Source of the DNA: Liolophura sinensis
Lineage: Eukaryota > Mollusca > Polyplacophora > Chitonida > Chitonidae
Assembly: GCF_032854445.1 (NCBI RefSeq)
Contig: NC_088305.1
Span: forward strand, 23,483,901 to 23,547,900
Reading direction: 5' to 3'
Length of the DNA stretch: 64,000 nt
Positions 45,892 to 60,800 of the stretch are shown in pieces; the stretch's first letter is position 1; the number at the start of each line of letters is the position of its first letter. Below the pieces are notes generated by a model. The model searched no databases and had not been told where the DNA came from. It worked only from the letters and a program-made list of their open reading frames with translations. The position numbers and the translations under genes are program-made.

Positions 45892-48800
45892 CTGGAAAGT
45901 AGCAAGCACAAAGACTTAAACACAAATAATTCATCTGTTGTATATCTATGTACTGTCTTCCTTTAACGCACGGACAACTTCATTAATGATTTCACTGATT
46001 CAGTGACTGACCTACACCTTCACTTTCTGACTGCCTGAATGGCTGATTGACTTTTCTTTTTGGTGAATCACTGAATTTTGATTATTTATGATTCGTAATA
46101 CTGAAATTCTGGTAATGAATGTGGAAAAGATATTTAACATATGCAGCGGTAAAAAGCTCTTGTATGCTTTAAAACTACTGCTGCGAAATTTACTTGCAGA
46201 ATTTAAATATGCGGATGAAAATCTGCTAAGTCACTTCCAAATACAGCCGGAAAAGCACTGATTAAACATTTTAAAAACACCACAGACATAACCTGCCTGA
46301 ACTCTTCATATATTCCATAGAAAACAAAACCCTGTGCCAACACTTGAAAGATATCACAGAAAAAAAAATGCTCGAATGCTTGAAATATACAGCAGAAAAT
46401 ACCCGCGTAAACACAGCCAGAAAAGCCTACTTGCAAACACAGACGTGATTCTGTTTATCTTCTATACTACGAAGACGTAAACATAACACACACAACTTCT
46501 ACATTTGAAAATGATGCAGTAAACATAACACCCGAGTAATTTTGTCCAAACCGTTAAAATTCCCCGGTAACAACTTGTTTCACATTTTGGAAAAAAAAGT
46601 ATTTCAAGACTTTCACGATACTTTAGCCAAAGTTATTTTGCATACTTGAAAATGCCGGTACTTCAAATACAAACTTACTTGCACACTTTAAAGATCCCGC
46701 AGTATTTATTTGCACAGGGGTCAGTACACCGCATGACTTTAACCTCATCGGGACAACCTGAAAGATAACATTGATTTATTTGATTTAATGTCATAGTCAA
46801 TATTTTTCAGTTATGCGATAGCTATGGGTACACCTATAGTGTGTGACAAATTACCAGCTACCTTTCCTGATGCCATGCCCACCATACTGGTGGAAAACAA
46901 GACGTCTTCAATAAACGCTAGACTGCGCAATTAGCCATGTAAGCGCCGTCCATCGTTTATTGTAACCAAGGCCTCACAGCAGCGACAGCGCCTTGTCCAA
47001 ATTCCCTGTCCAAGGCCGGGATTGAACCCACGGCAGGTGTGTCCTGTAGCGATTGAATGACAAGTGTTTTAAGCGCAAACTGAAATATGACGAGCTACTG
47101 CCTCAACATTGAATACACTTGTCCACGAAAAATTCGGGGGTGGGGCGGGGACGTGATGTGGGATTGAGCAGTTGCCATGATTCCTTTTATTGTCGATTTC
47201 CATCATATTAGCTTGGACTGCATGTGATGTGAAAATAAAAGGCGTAAAAAAATGGATAAAAAAATTGAATTTCGGATCCTAACTCAATAACTTGAAGTGT
47301 AACTTTAAATCTCACAAAATGCAGAGTGTATAATGTTTGCCAGGAGTTTAAAGTGCATGAACTTATATCCCCACCCACCCCCCACCCACCCCCAACGAAA
47401 AAGAAAACCTATTATAACATACCAGCTGACACACACTGGATGTAATATACTTACAATAAGAGTTGGAGCAGAATGACCCCTTGGCACACGTCACTCCCTG
47501 TTCAAATACAACGATTAAAGAGCCTCAGTGATGACAAATGCATGGATGATTTATTTTTACAGTTTGTACCAAGCCATACGCTAAATAAAAAAAATTCCAG
47601 AAGAAAGATTACGATAAATTATTAAAAGAGAATTAGCGCGTTTTTTGTTTCTAATCATCATCAAATTCTATACACAGGGGTAAGTGCTCGGACACAGGAA
47701 ATTGTAGTCACGTGACCTCGCACAAGTGCAGCGTCACGTTTTCTCCGAAGAACGTGCTACATGTGTATGCACCCCGCGTGGTTAACACCATTGCAATGGT
47801 CGGATGCGTCAGGTTAGGCCAGGCTATTCTGGTATTAGCTATATTTCGCTCATATTAGCTATCTTGTACTACCCATTTTCAGTATAATTGATGTGAAATG
47901 TGAAGGTTCTTTTCCTGCGAAGTACATATGAAAACAATGCAAAGTGACCAGTTCTCGGGGATTAACTGTCCACCAGCTGAATACAGATATACAATACAAT
48001 GAAATACCTTTGCATTGTACCATCAATACAATAAGGCAAGAGCATGGAGAGTAAAGGCTAACTACGCTTACCTCGCACGTGGGATCTTTGCACTGACACG
48101 TCTGACAGCCGTTCTCATCGATCACATATCCAGTGGTACAAGCTTTACATTTGTACAGAGGGCACACGTGACCTGGAAAGTAAGAATTGTGAAACTTTTT
48201 GTCAAGTTTGTTCAAGGTCTTAATTTATAGGTTACAATCAGGAATGTCTCACGCACTATCACTCTCGAGTTTATGGGTTAAGGGAAACATTACAGGGCGT
48301 CCACACGAGTTTAACCAACACCTGGTAAACCTCCTAAATGAAGTCCGCACCCGTCCCAACGGGACATGGATTTGAACACGCAACCTCACTGCTAAAGGGC
48401 AGTCGTGTGCAAGAAGGACAACAACTTAATAAACTCAGCCAGCGACCGATCTTCAGTTAACAATTTTTTAAACAGAGGCCTCTGCAGTTTGCTACAAGGA
48501 GACGTCGTCGTTCCATAACATAATTAAAATAGAAATTCTGTTCATTAGGGCTAATGTTTTCTGACTGAATAGTCAACCAGATAACATTCGCTGTGTTGAA
48601 TGTGAGAAGATGTGTCCAGCCTTTGTATTGGACAGATTGTATTGTAATATCGCGAAAAATGGGTGTGTTCAACTAAGAAATAATAACCACTTGTTTTATC
48701 CTTAGGTTAAGCAAGATCAGTGGGTGTTAACTCACAGGCCTTCAGTGTGCAGACGGGAACGCCGGATTCCGTACACGTGCACGTGTTGCAGCCGTCCGAT

Positions 48801-51800
48801 GCTGGAAATGTGTCCCCAACGTTGTAGGTCTTTCCATTTTCTGCAGTGCACTGGTTTGGTGGTAAGCATGCACGCAATGTGCAGATGGGAAATCCGGAGG
48901 CGCTACAGGTACACGTGTTACAGCCGTCCGATGACGGGAAGTCGTCCCCAACGTTGTAAGTTTTTCCGTCCACTGAACACTGCTTAGCTGGCAAACACAG
49001 AAAACATCGTAGATGTTACACTCGGCATCTGGCTGTCCACTCGGCGTCCGGCTTAATTCGAATGTAGTTAAACTTCCTACACAGGAATATTTCACCAAGG
49101 AAACAAAGCCCAAACGAAAACTGCGATAATCTTACTGGGGGGAGAAACCGGTATACAGCCCAGACGAAAACTCTGGCAATCTAACTGGGGTGAGGAAACA
49201 CATACACAGCCCAGTCGAAAACTGTGGTAATCTAGCTAGGGTGAGGAACCGGTACACAGCTCAGACGAAAACTGTGGTAATCTTACTGTGATGAGGAAAA
49301 CGGTACACAGCCCAGAGGAAACTGCGATAATCTTACTGTGGTGAGAAAGCCGGTACAGAGTCCAGACGATAACTGTGATAATCTAATTAGGGTGAGAAAC
49401 CGGTACACATTCCAGAGGAAAACTGCGATAATCTCACTGGTGTGAGGAAACCGGTACAGAGCCCAGAGGAAAACTGTGGTAACCTTAATGGGGTGAGGAA
49501 ACCGGTACACAGCCCGGAGGAAAATTTGGTAATCTTTTTCGGGTGAGGAACAAGCACACAATCCAGATGAAAACTGTGCTAATCTTACTGGAGTGAGAAA
49601 ACCGGTACACAGGCCAGAGGAAAACATCTGGTACACTAAGAGACTAAGTGCACTTATGTTTAAGGGACATAAGTGGACACAACACTAAAGTTATACTGGA
49701 GTTGTACATGTGACTAATTTCTTGTTGGATTAGATAGGCAGTTCTCCACGGCCTATATACTAAGTAGAACTATAGACTATTGGGCTATTGCGTTTTGACT
49801 TACAGTAAACAGTAAAGTACAGAAGTTTTCTTCAGTCACCAAAAATAAATAAAAAATAGCTTGGAAATATATTTTCGGTAAAGTGGAATAGACCCGATAA
49901 CGCGTATGTAGTAAATCAATGCTGTCGAGCGATTTTCAAATATAAATATGAATATAAATTTCGTATCAGAAATAAACAAAAAGAACTGAGACATATTCTG
50001 GAAATATTGTCGGAATCAAGCTCCTAGATTATACCCACTTTCCAGAGGTAAACACCTCGCAAAGCAGCCCCCGCACTGATCAGCACTGTAACAGAACAGA
50101 AAATCATCAGTTCATTATGTATAAATGATATACAGAGCGTATTGCACAGTGAAGGTTGAATATCGAAAAAATTTTTGAGTGACAGGTGAAAATAAAAAAA
50201 AATTATTTCCACCTTTCAGAAGAAATATACTTATGATGTTCAACCTTCATTGTGCAATAATCTGTTTATTATAGATATTTTGACAATATCATGATAATGT
50301 ATATTTGAGACAGTTTAAGCAATGTTTTCAGTTGAAAAAACCTTCACAGACTTGTGTATATAACCTGACGTCGCAAATGACGTCTAGTATGACGTCGAGT
50401 CTTATTGCGTGACGTAAGAATTTAAAAGATGAGTACATTTGTATTATGACGTTATTCCGCTCAGCTTGCACTGAGACGTAAAAAAATGATTCGTTTCTGA
50501 CGTCATAGCCCCTGGCTGCCTTCCAAACGCGATAAATGTATTTAACTGAGCCAAAATCACTTTTATCAGTGAAAGAAATCCTGACATTTCACCTTTATAT
50601 AAATAATCAAGCACATTTCATTATATGGAGGTGTGAAATTTATGTGTAAATGTGTAACTTTTTACTGGGTGTAACACATGAATGTTTGCATAAATGAATG
50701 ATTATGGTTCACCGCTACATTGGCAATATTTCCGCCATGTAATGGCGATTGGTGCCAAAGATTATTTATTTTTTGAACCACACCTATTTTACACCAAAGA
50801 ACACACTAGCATGGAGTACATGTCAAAGGAAAGAACAATAAATGTTGTCCGGAATAACAGTTTGATTTATTTTTTTGTAAATATTTTTCCACTTAGCAAA
50901 ATGAAGTGAAAACTTTAGATTCTACTGGGTATCTTAAATTGCATCTTAATTTAGAGCTATGAATGCAATTAACAAATGACCTTAAAACAAACTATTTCAA
51001 ACCCAACCTACTGATACCCTATGGGTCCCAACAGACCACCATAGAATCCTATGTGTTGAATGCACACCACACCGCCAGGAGGCACCTAGAAATCCAACAG
51101 AGAAAACTCTATCTAGCTGACATCAAACAGTCCATGAACTTTCTTCACGGCATTGTTGTGGTCAGCCTACTTACACACATCTGGTTCCTGTGACGCACAG
51201 AGCCGCTATACATGGATTGTAGGGACACTCTGTAAAAGGCTTATCCGCCGGGCAACCTGAAATGGAAAGCAGAAATTAAGGACATGTCAAAGCGTTTCAT
51301 ATCTTGTGCCTCGAAATTTTTGAAATAATTTGTCCGTTTGGCTCGTGTGTGTGAATAATGAGCAGAGAGCCAGTCATTCTAAGAGATTTAAATCCAGTAA
51401 TAAGGAAAAAAAAAATAGAAAGAAGAAATATTTTTCAAAATATGGAAACATCTATTTGTTCCACAAAACGACCCTAATATTCATTTCCATGGCTTTGTCG
51501 AAATATAAAACATATAGAACTTTGCACTACTTTCAATTTATTTCTGTATTTCAACATATAAGTCTCGACTTATTAAGATGACAAGCGCTAAAAACTCATC
51601 TTGCCGAGAGACATAGAACATATCTAGCGAGATAAAATAGTTTAAGAGAGCTCGAGCCTTAAATCCACTCATGAAATCGAGTCTGGCATAATTTGGCATT
51701 TTTCTCCCATCTCAAGTAAACCTGTGTTATTTTCACATCATAAGATTTCACCAAAACTTTTTAATTTCCTAGGATATTTATACTTGACCCTTTGTGTCCA

Positions 51801-54800
51801 GCGTAAGAAAAACTGAATGACCATTTTGTAAGTTGTCATACAGATCTGAGATCTGTTTCATTCTTCCCAGCTTAGTTTTCAGAAATACAGATCTGTACTC
51901 CTCCATTCACTACCTTGGAACACGGTGTTTTCCAGTATGCTTTCCTCAACATGTCAAAGATTTACGATAAAACATGTTTCCTGCAATAATTCAGTTATTC
52001 TTACTTCATATCACCTAATTATTCGTCAATGATAAATACCATAACGTCACAATTAACACAACTGTATCTGTTACATCGGCAGCAAGCCAACTTCGCTAAC
52101 CTGCATTTTGATCCGGTAGACAAGCCTTCTCGGTGCAGGCCACTTGTCCGTTTTCTGAGCACGAACACGTGTTGCATCCGTCTGTAGAGTTAAAACTATC
52201 CCCGGGCTTGTAAATGTTACCGTTGTACTGGCAATGAGGACCTGAAATAAGTTATTGACGTGAGTACGATGCAGTTGTACAGGTAACAGTAAAGGCTTGA
52301 ATTTTGGTTCTGGTCGATTGAGTTAAATCAGTATCCAATTCGTGTTCAGTCCACTTCATAGAGCTCAGCACGAGTCAAATTTGACTCCATGATGAAACTT
52401 TTACTTAGATCAAGATTTCCTACCCTTCATCATGCTGGTATACACCGAATCCAAAGGAGTCGAAACGGGCACTGATAAACTGTTTAAAGTTTTTAGTGGA
52501 GAAGTCAAACGGGCACCCGCCATATTTTATGTGTTATTTGCAGTTTGTTTTATAGGGGTTTTTTTGCCTATATGAGGCTCTGGTGATTGGACTACGTTGT
52601 CAGCAGCGTGTGTTTCAAACAGCTGAATCGAATTTTTCCGAAGGCTAGAATTCAAAACATGGAGCACGTTGGTTTCACATGTTCGACATTTGTGCTAACC
52701 GGATGTCATGGGACAGGATTAATCGTAGTGGGGTGAGGAAACCGGGACAGAGACTGGAACCTGGGGTGTGGAAACCGGGACAGAGACTGGAACGGCGCCG
52801 AGAAAATAGGAAAACTGCGGTAATGTTACTGAATGAGTGAAACTATTCTACTTTATTACAAGTTTCCTTTAGTCACCAAAAATAAATAAAGATAACTTAA
52901 AATATATATATTTACGGCAAGGTGGAATAGATCCGACGAAGTGCCTGTAGTAATTCAATGCTGTCGATCGATTTTCAAATACAAATATGAAAATTAATTT
53001 TGTATCAGAAATAAAGTTTACAGTATTTAGTTTCATGGGACATAAGTGCACACCACACTGAAGTTATACTGGAGTTGTAAATGTGACTGTAATTTCCTGT
53101 TGGATTAGATAGGCAGTTGTCACGGCGTATATACTAAGTAGACCTATACCCTATTGGGCTATTGCCTTTTTGACTTACAGTAAACCTTTGTGCAGGCCAC
53201 GCTGTTTGGAGCGTTACAGAAACAGGAATTGCAGCCATCACCCCTGGGGAAATGCATTCCCACGGCATAGGTTTTTCCGTTATGTGTACACTCATTAGCT
53301 GAAAACATGGAAGTAACATGGTCAGTTCATTACAAATGTCTCTATACCAATCAATGCTCTTTATAGAGTGACAGTCAGTGTTGAATGCCTGATCCTTGTA
53401 CTAGATGATCCAGATTACATTCAGAAACTTAATCTGTAAAACTCAACAGAAAGTGCGTTATCTGAGTGATGCTAGAATGTATTCTGTTATTGCAGTAGAT
53501 TATTCTGTTAATTATAACACACAATTCTATGAATTCAACATAGCTATTTTATTAGACTAAAAGAATATTATGTTAAATACGACACAATGTGATACAATCG
53601 AGCATCACACAGACTACAGACTTTTTGTTAAATTTAACAGATTACCTTTTTGAGTGTATGTTTTGGTAGACCAATTCAGCTGATCATTTTGTATGTACAT
53701 TCAGAATGAAATAAAGCATTGTTATTGCATTATCACTCTACCTGTTCACAACGATCTGGAAAACTAACTGTGCATTTAACAAAATAGCCTAACGGTTCAC
53801 AATATAAAACGAAATATAAAACATCTAGAACTTTGCACTACTTTCATTTTATTTCTGTATTTCAACATATAAGTCTCGACTTATTAAGATGACAAGCGCT
53901 AAAAACTCATCTTGCCGAGAGGCATAGAACATATCTCGCGAGATAAAATAGTTTAAGTGAGCTCGAGCCTTAAATCCACTCATGAAATCGAGTCTGGCAT
54001 AATTTGGCATTTTTCTTTCATCTCAAGTAAACCTGTGTTATTTTCACATCATAAGATTTCACCAAAACTTTTTAATTTCCTAGGATATTTATACTTGACC
54101 CTTTGTGTCCAGCGTAAGAAAAACTGAATGACCATTTTGTAAGTTGTCATACAGATCTGAGATCTGTTTCATTCTTCCCAGCTTAGTTTTCAGAAATACA
54201 GATCTGTACTCCTCCATTCACTACCTTGGAACACGGTGTTTTCCAGTATGCTTTCCTCAACATGTCAAAGATTTACGATAAAACATGTTTCCTGCAATAA
54301 TTCAGTTATTCTTACTTCATATCACCTAATTATTCGTTAATAATAAATACCATAACGTCACAATTAACACAACTGTATCTGTTACATCGGCAGCAAGCCA
54401 ACTTCGCTAACCTGCATTTTGATCTGGTAGACAAGCCTTCTCCGTGCAGGCCACTTGTCCACTTTCTGAGCACGAACACGTGTTGCATCCGTCTGTAGAG
54501 TTAAAACTATCCCCTGGCTTGTAAATGTTACCGTTGTATTGGCAATGAGGACCTGAAACACAAGGTATTGACATGAGTACGATACAGTTGTACACGTAAC
54601 AGTAAAGGTTTGAATTTTGGTTCTGGTCGATTGAGTCAAATAAGTATCCAATTCGTGTTCAGTCCACTTTATAGAGCTCAGCACGAGTCAAATTTGACTC
54701 CATGATGAAACTTTGACTTAGATCAAGATTTCCTACCCTTCATCATGCTGGTATACACCGAATCCAAAGGTGTCGAAACGGGCACTGATAAACTGTTTAA

Positions 54801-57800
54801 AGTTTTTAGTGGAGAAATCAAACGGGCACCCGCCATATTTTATGTGTCATTTGCAATTTGTTTTATAGTTTGTTTTTTTTTGCCTGTATGAGGCTCTGGC
54901 GATTGGATTACGTTGTCAACAGCGTGTGTTTCAAACAGCTGAATCGAATCTTGCCGAAGGCTAGAATTCAAGACATGGAGCACGTTGGTTTCACATGTTC
55001 GACATTTGTGCAAACCGGATGTCATGGGACAGGACTAATCTTAGTGGGGTGAGGAAACCGGGACAGAGACTGGAACCGGGGCCGAGAAAATGGGAAAACT
55101 GCGGTAATGTTACTGAATGAGTGAAACTATTATACTTTATTACAAGTTTCCTTTAGTCACCAAAAACAAATAAAAATAACTTAAAAATATATATTTACGG
55201 AAAGGTGGAATAGATCCGACGAAGTGCATGTAGTAATTCAATGCTGTCGATCGATTTTCAAATACAAATATGAAAATTAATTTTGTATCAGAAATGAAGT
55301 TTACAGTTTTTTTTATTTCTTGGGACATAAGTGCATACCACACTGAAGTCATACTGGAGTTGTAAATATGGGTGTAATTTCCTGCTGGATTAGATAGGCA
55401 GTTGTCACGGCGTATATTCTAAGTATAACTATACCCTATTGGGCTATTGCCTTTTTGACTTACAATAAGCCTCCGTGCAAGCCACGCTGTTTGGAGCGTC
55501 ACAGAAACAGGAATTGCAGCCATCACCCCTGGGGAAATGCATTCCCACGGCATAGGTTTTTCCGTTATGTGTACACTCATTAGCTGAAAACATGGAAGTA
55601 ACATGGACAATTCATAACAAATGTCTCTATATCAGTCAATGCTCTTTATAAAGTGGCAATCAGTGTTGAATGCCTGATCCCTGTACTAGATGACCCAGGT
55701 TACATTCAGAAACTTAATCTGTAAAATTCAACAGAAAGTGCGTTATCTGAGTGATGCTAGAATGTATTCTGTTATTGCAGTAGATTATTCTGTTAAATAT
55801 AACACACAATCCTATAAATTCAACATAGCTATTTTATTAGACTAACAGAATATTATGTCGAATACGACACAATGTGATACAATCGAGCATCACACAGACT
55901 ACAGACTTTTTGTTAAATTTAACAGATTACCTTTTTTGAGTGTATGTTTTGGTAGACCAATTCAGCTGATCATTTTGTATGTACATTCAGAATGAAATAA
56001 AGCATTGCTATTGCATTACCACTCTACCTGTTCACAACAATCTGGAAAACTAACCGTGCATTTAACAAAGTAGCCTAACGCTTCACAATAGGTAGGAATC
56101 CGCAAGTGTGGCGACAACTGCGTGTACATGTACAGATTACTTACGGATGCACTCTCCGTTTCTGCAGATATGTCCACGACTACATTTCATTCTCTGTAAA
56201 GATAACAAAAAGTCTTGTAGAAATCATGGGAGATAGAAAATTAGCAAACTGTCTGAAACGTCTTATGCTGAGTGTGCAAAACTATCCAAAAGTAGGGAAC
56301 TGGCAGCGGGATATTCAGTATTTTGTTATTACACTAAAACAAGTCTTTCGTTTAAAACAAATTTGTGCTACATTTAACAAAAGCATCTTTTGTGTTTATT
56401 ATAGCAAACATGTGAAATGTTTACATTGAAATGTGATGGATATTTTCAACAAACACAAAAATAGTCCAGTAAACCGCCTCTAAGCACGTTTCCAAGTAAA
56501 CATGTAGCACGTTTACTGTTACAAATCCCATTGTTTATGAATAAAGATTTGCTTCCTTGATTAAGTGTAACAGAAATATATTTATGAACTAAACACGTAT
56601 ATTTACGTTTTAGCCTGGAGAGTCGCATAGTGAAGTTTCATTGGAGCAGTCGCCATAACAGTGCATAATCGGTGCATAATTTTCATAAATGTGTAAATGT
56701 TACAGGGAGGTGATCGGATAAGTTGTGAAAAATAGTATATTCCCTGAGTTGTTTTCAAACGTATGTTTGCATTTGTTCGACTGGTCTTTTCAGCCACACA
56801 CTGCCGCTATTTAGAAATCTGGTTATTAATATGTAAAGAGATCAGAACACGTTTGTTTACATCCTGTATGGCTGACTGTCGACGTGTCTTGACAACGGAA
56901 TTTCAAGATAGCCTGAAGTTCCAGGACTGGGTGGAGCCGAAAGCCGTCGCACGATAGCTATCTGCTGAGCTGAAAGTCTACGCACGAGAGCTATCTGTTG
57001 AGCTGAAAGTCTAACTTTTACAACTTCTACATCCCACCGGTATAAGATATTCTTGCCTTAGTGTCTGTTTAGGTTTTTTTCAGTTACAAGTAATAAGGCC
57101 AAATTAACTTAAGGCATTCAACTTAACTCGCAGGAAAACGATCACTGTCACCAGGAATCCCGACCGAGCTAGTGACAGTGACAGGTCGTTGTCGCTCAAG
57201 TTACTGCAGTAATTTTTTACTTACGTACTCAAGATAATTTTTGGGGCTTACTCCACAGTTTTAGTTTTGAGTGCATCTTATCTTTGCTTTTCTCTTTTCA
57301 ATACTTCCTTCTCTCAATTCGCAAGTTATCCCTCGTCTATCCTTGAGGCATTTTATCCCGCATTAGACTCACTCGTAGTTTCACTACTGTAGCCTTTCTC
57401 GGTCATCGGCACTTTGATTGACAGATGGTGAGTCACATGACCACAAGACTACATTTCCAAATGAACCTAAATCTATGGCTTTTGTAAACAAACAGGCTGT
57501 CGCCTGGAAAATTCGTTCCGAAAGTTTAAAGTTTGGAGACTTACTACACGAATATGGGACATAGCTGAAAGGTGTAATTTTGCACATAAGCTGTATTCAA
57601 CGAACTCTATCACAGTGTGGAGTTTCAATTTTTAAGCCTTGAAGCGTCTAAATTCAGAACTCTCGGACTGGAGCGTAATTGTGACAAAATAGCCAAGATC
57701 TTGGGCGCTATGACTGCTCTGGAAGAGTATACGGGAAAATTGCATACCGCACAAGGGTCTACACATTCGCAGATCTCACAGCCGTTTTTGTCTTTCTTAA

Positions 57801-60800
57801 AACCGGCCGGGCACCACATTCTGCACATGACCTGAGAACACGCTGAAAGGAGAAGAAACGGACTGATTTATTTCATTTGACTGTTGTTTGACAAAATCCT
57901 CAAGAATATTTCACGTATACGATGGAGGCCGGTTTCTTTGTGGTGGAAACCGGAGTGACAGATGTAAACCACTGACCTTTGACAAGCTACTGACTAACTT
58001 TCGCACTTGTGGCGATCAGCTGTGCACGCCATATTGTTGAAAGGCAAGTGTTCTTTTTATTAACAAACCAGTGAAATCGTTTTATTTATACAAACAAAAT
58101 GGGTCATGTACCAAATATTTAAACTGTTAACGCCAAAGGAAGCGTCCATTTTATTTATATAATTAAAACAAGTCATATAGGATTCAGTAGTTCATTGGTG
58201 TGCATCTAGACGATGTGGCTGATACATCAAATGAAATCTATGATACTTTGCTTACGACAGACTGTCTTAAATTTGAAAACAAATAAAAATAATTAAATAA
58301 AATGAAGCAAATTCCCTGACAGCCGAAAAAGGGTTTTTCATCATTTTCCAGATTGACACCTAATACGACTTAGCAAGGGACGACACGCAAATACATGGAG
58401 GAATAAATCCATAAATACTAATCAACGAATAAATATGTGAATACTTCACACTTACTTGAAACGCACTTGGCGTTGCACCCACCACAGTAGTTCGACCTAT
58501 ATCACACAAAAAACAGAGTACTCTGGTTAGATCATTGCGGTATAAATCAAGAGTTAAATAAAACACTACAGTATAACGCCTAATAATACGTCGTAACGTT
58601 CAAGTATTAAGTGTGCACTGCAATAAAAGATTTATTTGATTGGGGTTTTACGTCGTACTCAAGAATATTTCATTTATCCAACAGCGGCCAGCATTATGGT
58701 GGGAAGAAACCGAGCAGACCTTGGGGGAAACCCACGACCATCCACAGGTTTCTGCAAGACCTTAAAGATTGTAGTATTTTGCTGAAGGCTCCTATACCAG
58801 CCCGTATTAATATTGCTCCAAGATGGCTGACATACATGCCTACAAGGTATATAATTCATTCAGGGAGATGCGGATCATCAGGCCATATCCAGTGGCTGAC
58901 TTTCGTGAAAAATCCCACAAAAGCCACGGAATTTAAGCGGATTGCTGAAACGGCGGAAAGGCCTGTCAGTTTATATACTCGGATTTCACTGTTTGAAGAG
59001 AACATACTCGGTTGTCATCTCATATCGCAATGTATACCATACATTTCCTCCCTTAAGTGTGTACAAACCACCAGATGAATCGGCAAGTAAAAATGCAACA
59101 AAATATATAATTATCAAAATGTCTAAGAAAACAAATCTACTGTAAAGTGATATAGGTTTGCACACAGTCCGATACCAGTACTCACAACAACTGGCAGTTA
59201 AGTCCTGTAAGATTTTCCCGAAATCCAATACCTCGCATTATTGATTTATTTATTTGACTGGTGATTTACGTCGTACTCAAGAATATTTCACCTATACGAC
59301 GTTGGTTGGCATAGAATGCGAGAGAACCCACGGCCACCCGCTGGCTGCTGTCAAACCTTGTCATGTACAAGGGGAGAGGAAGCCAGCATGAGCAGGACTT
59401 GAACTCAAAGCGACTGCACTGTGAGTCAATGCACTGCAACAGCACTCTAACCACGCAGACAAGGACGCCCCATTACCTCGTATTAAGACAAAACCTTCCT
59501 TACTCGCCATGATTTTCGCTAAATAATTCTTTCGAGGCATGCACATGTAACATGGAGCCTGGAGATCAAACGGGCTGGGGATACATATATTTATTTATTG
59601 ATTGATTTATTTGATTGGTGTTTTACGCCGTACTCAAGAATATTTCACTTATACGACGCCGGCCAGCATTATGGTGAGGGGAGCCCGGGCAGTGCCTTCA
59701 GAAACGGTGATATATGTACTTTACTCTTTGGTAAAGAAGTATTTATTCTGCAAGTGTTATGTCAAGAGAAAACGTACACATGAAGATGAAGGTACATTTC
59801 CGTCATGGGACGCTTTTACATGTACTTACTCACATCTGTGCCCGGGGGCACAGTCCGTATAGGTACATGGATCTATCAAACAATTCACTAGCGGCTTGTC
59901 CTTCGGGCATATGGAATCTGCAGAACAGTTCAAACAATCTCGGACTGAGCATTTTATTGGTTGGTACAGAGTCAGGTGAAAGGATCACAACTGTAAAAGT
60001 TGTAAAATGTAGGCAGCGGGAGCATCATTATTCAGACATTTAAACGTCCCTTGTGTTCCATGCGCCAGAGAGGCCTTTCTATACATTTGTGAGCAATATC
60101 GTACGGTACTTTCATTCCCTAATATTTAGGCAGTAATGTGGCCGGTAATATAGTTAGAAAAAAAAAACAAATGGAGAACAACTCCGGCGCCCAATATACC
60201 ATGTGGTTTATATGCATTTACATGACACTGGAAATCTTACGTGTGCATATCATATCCTGAGGGTAATGTGTAACATTCGTTATAATAGTGACCTATCCAC
60301 ACACACCTGACTATATGTACCCAGTTGACGTTGTATGTATCCATACATACCTGACTGTACGTACTCACCTGACGTTTCATGTATCCACACATACCTGATT
60401 ATATGTACTCACCTGAAGTTTCATGTATCCACACATACCTGATTATATGTACTCACCTGACGTTTCACGTATCCAAACATACCTGACTATATGTACTTAT
60501 TTGACGTTTCACGTATCCAAACATACTTGACTATATGTACTCACCTGAAGTTTCATGTATCCACACATACCTGACTATATGTACTTATTTGACGTTTTAC
60601 GTATCCACACATACCTGACTATATGTACTCACTTGACGTTTCATGTGTCCACACATACCTGACAATATGTACTTATTTGACGTTTCACGTATCCAAACAT
60701 ACCTGACTATATGTACTCTCTTGACGTTTCATGTATCCAAACATACCTGACTATATGTACTCACCTGAAGTTTCATATATCCACACATACCTGACTATAT

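Larger units (their letters stand above)
51493..53803. repeat. 2311-bp tandem unit, first copy (extra VWC exon pair)
   Basis: Repeats at 53804-56114 with a constant offset of 2311 bp (exon 52101 to 54412). It carries two complete phase 1-1 VWC-like exons. The junction runs from CGGTTCACAATA into TAAAACGAAATATAAAAC at about 53803. Confidence 0.93.
53804..56114. repeat. 2311-bp tandem unit, second copy
   Basis: Left part (53810 to about 54320) shares variants with 51499-52010. The rest is almost identical to gene A 3990-5760. It is therefore a mosaic of the two. Confidence 0.9.
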
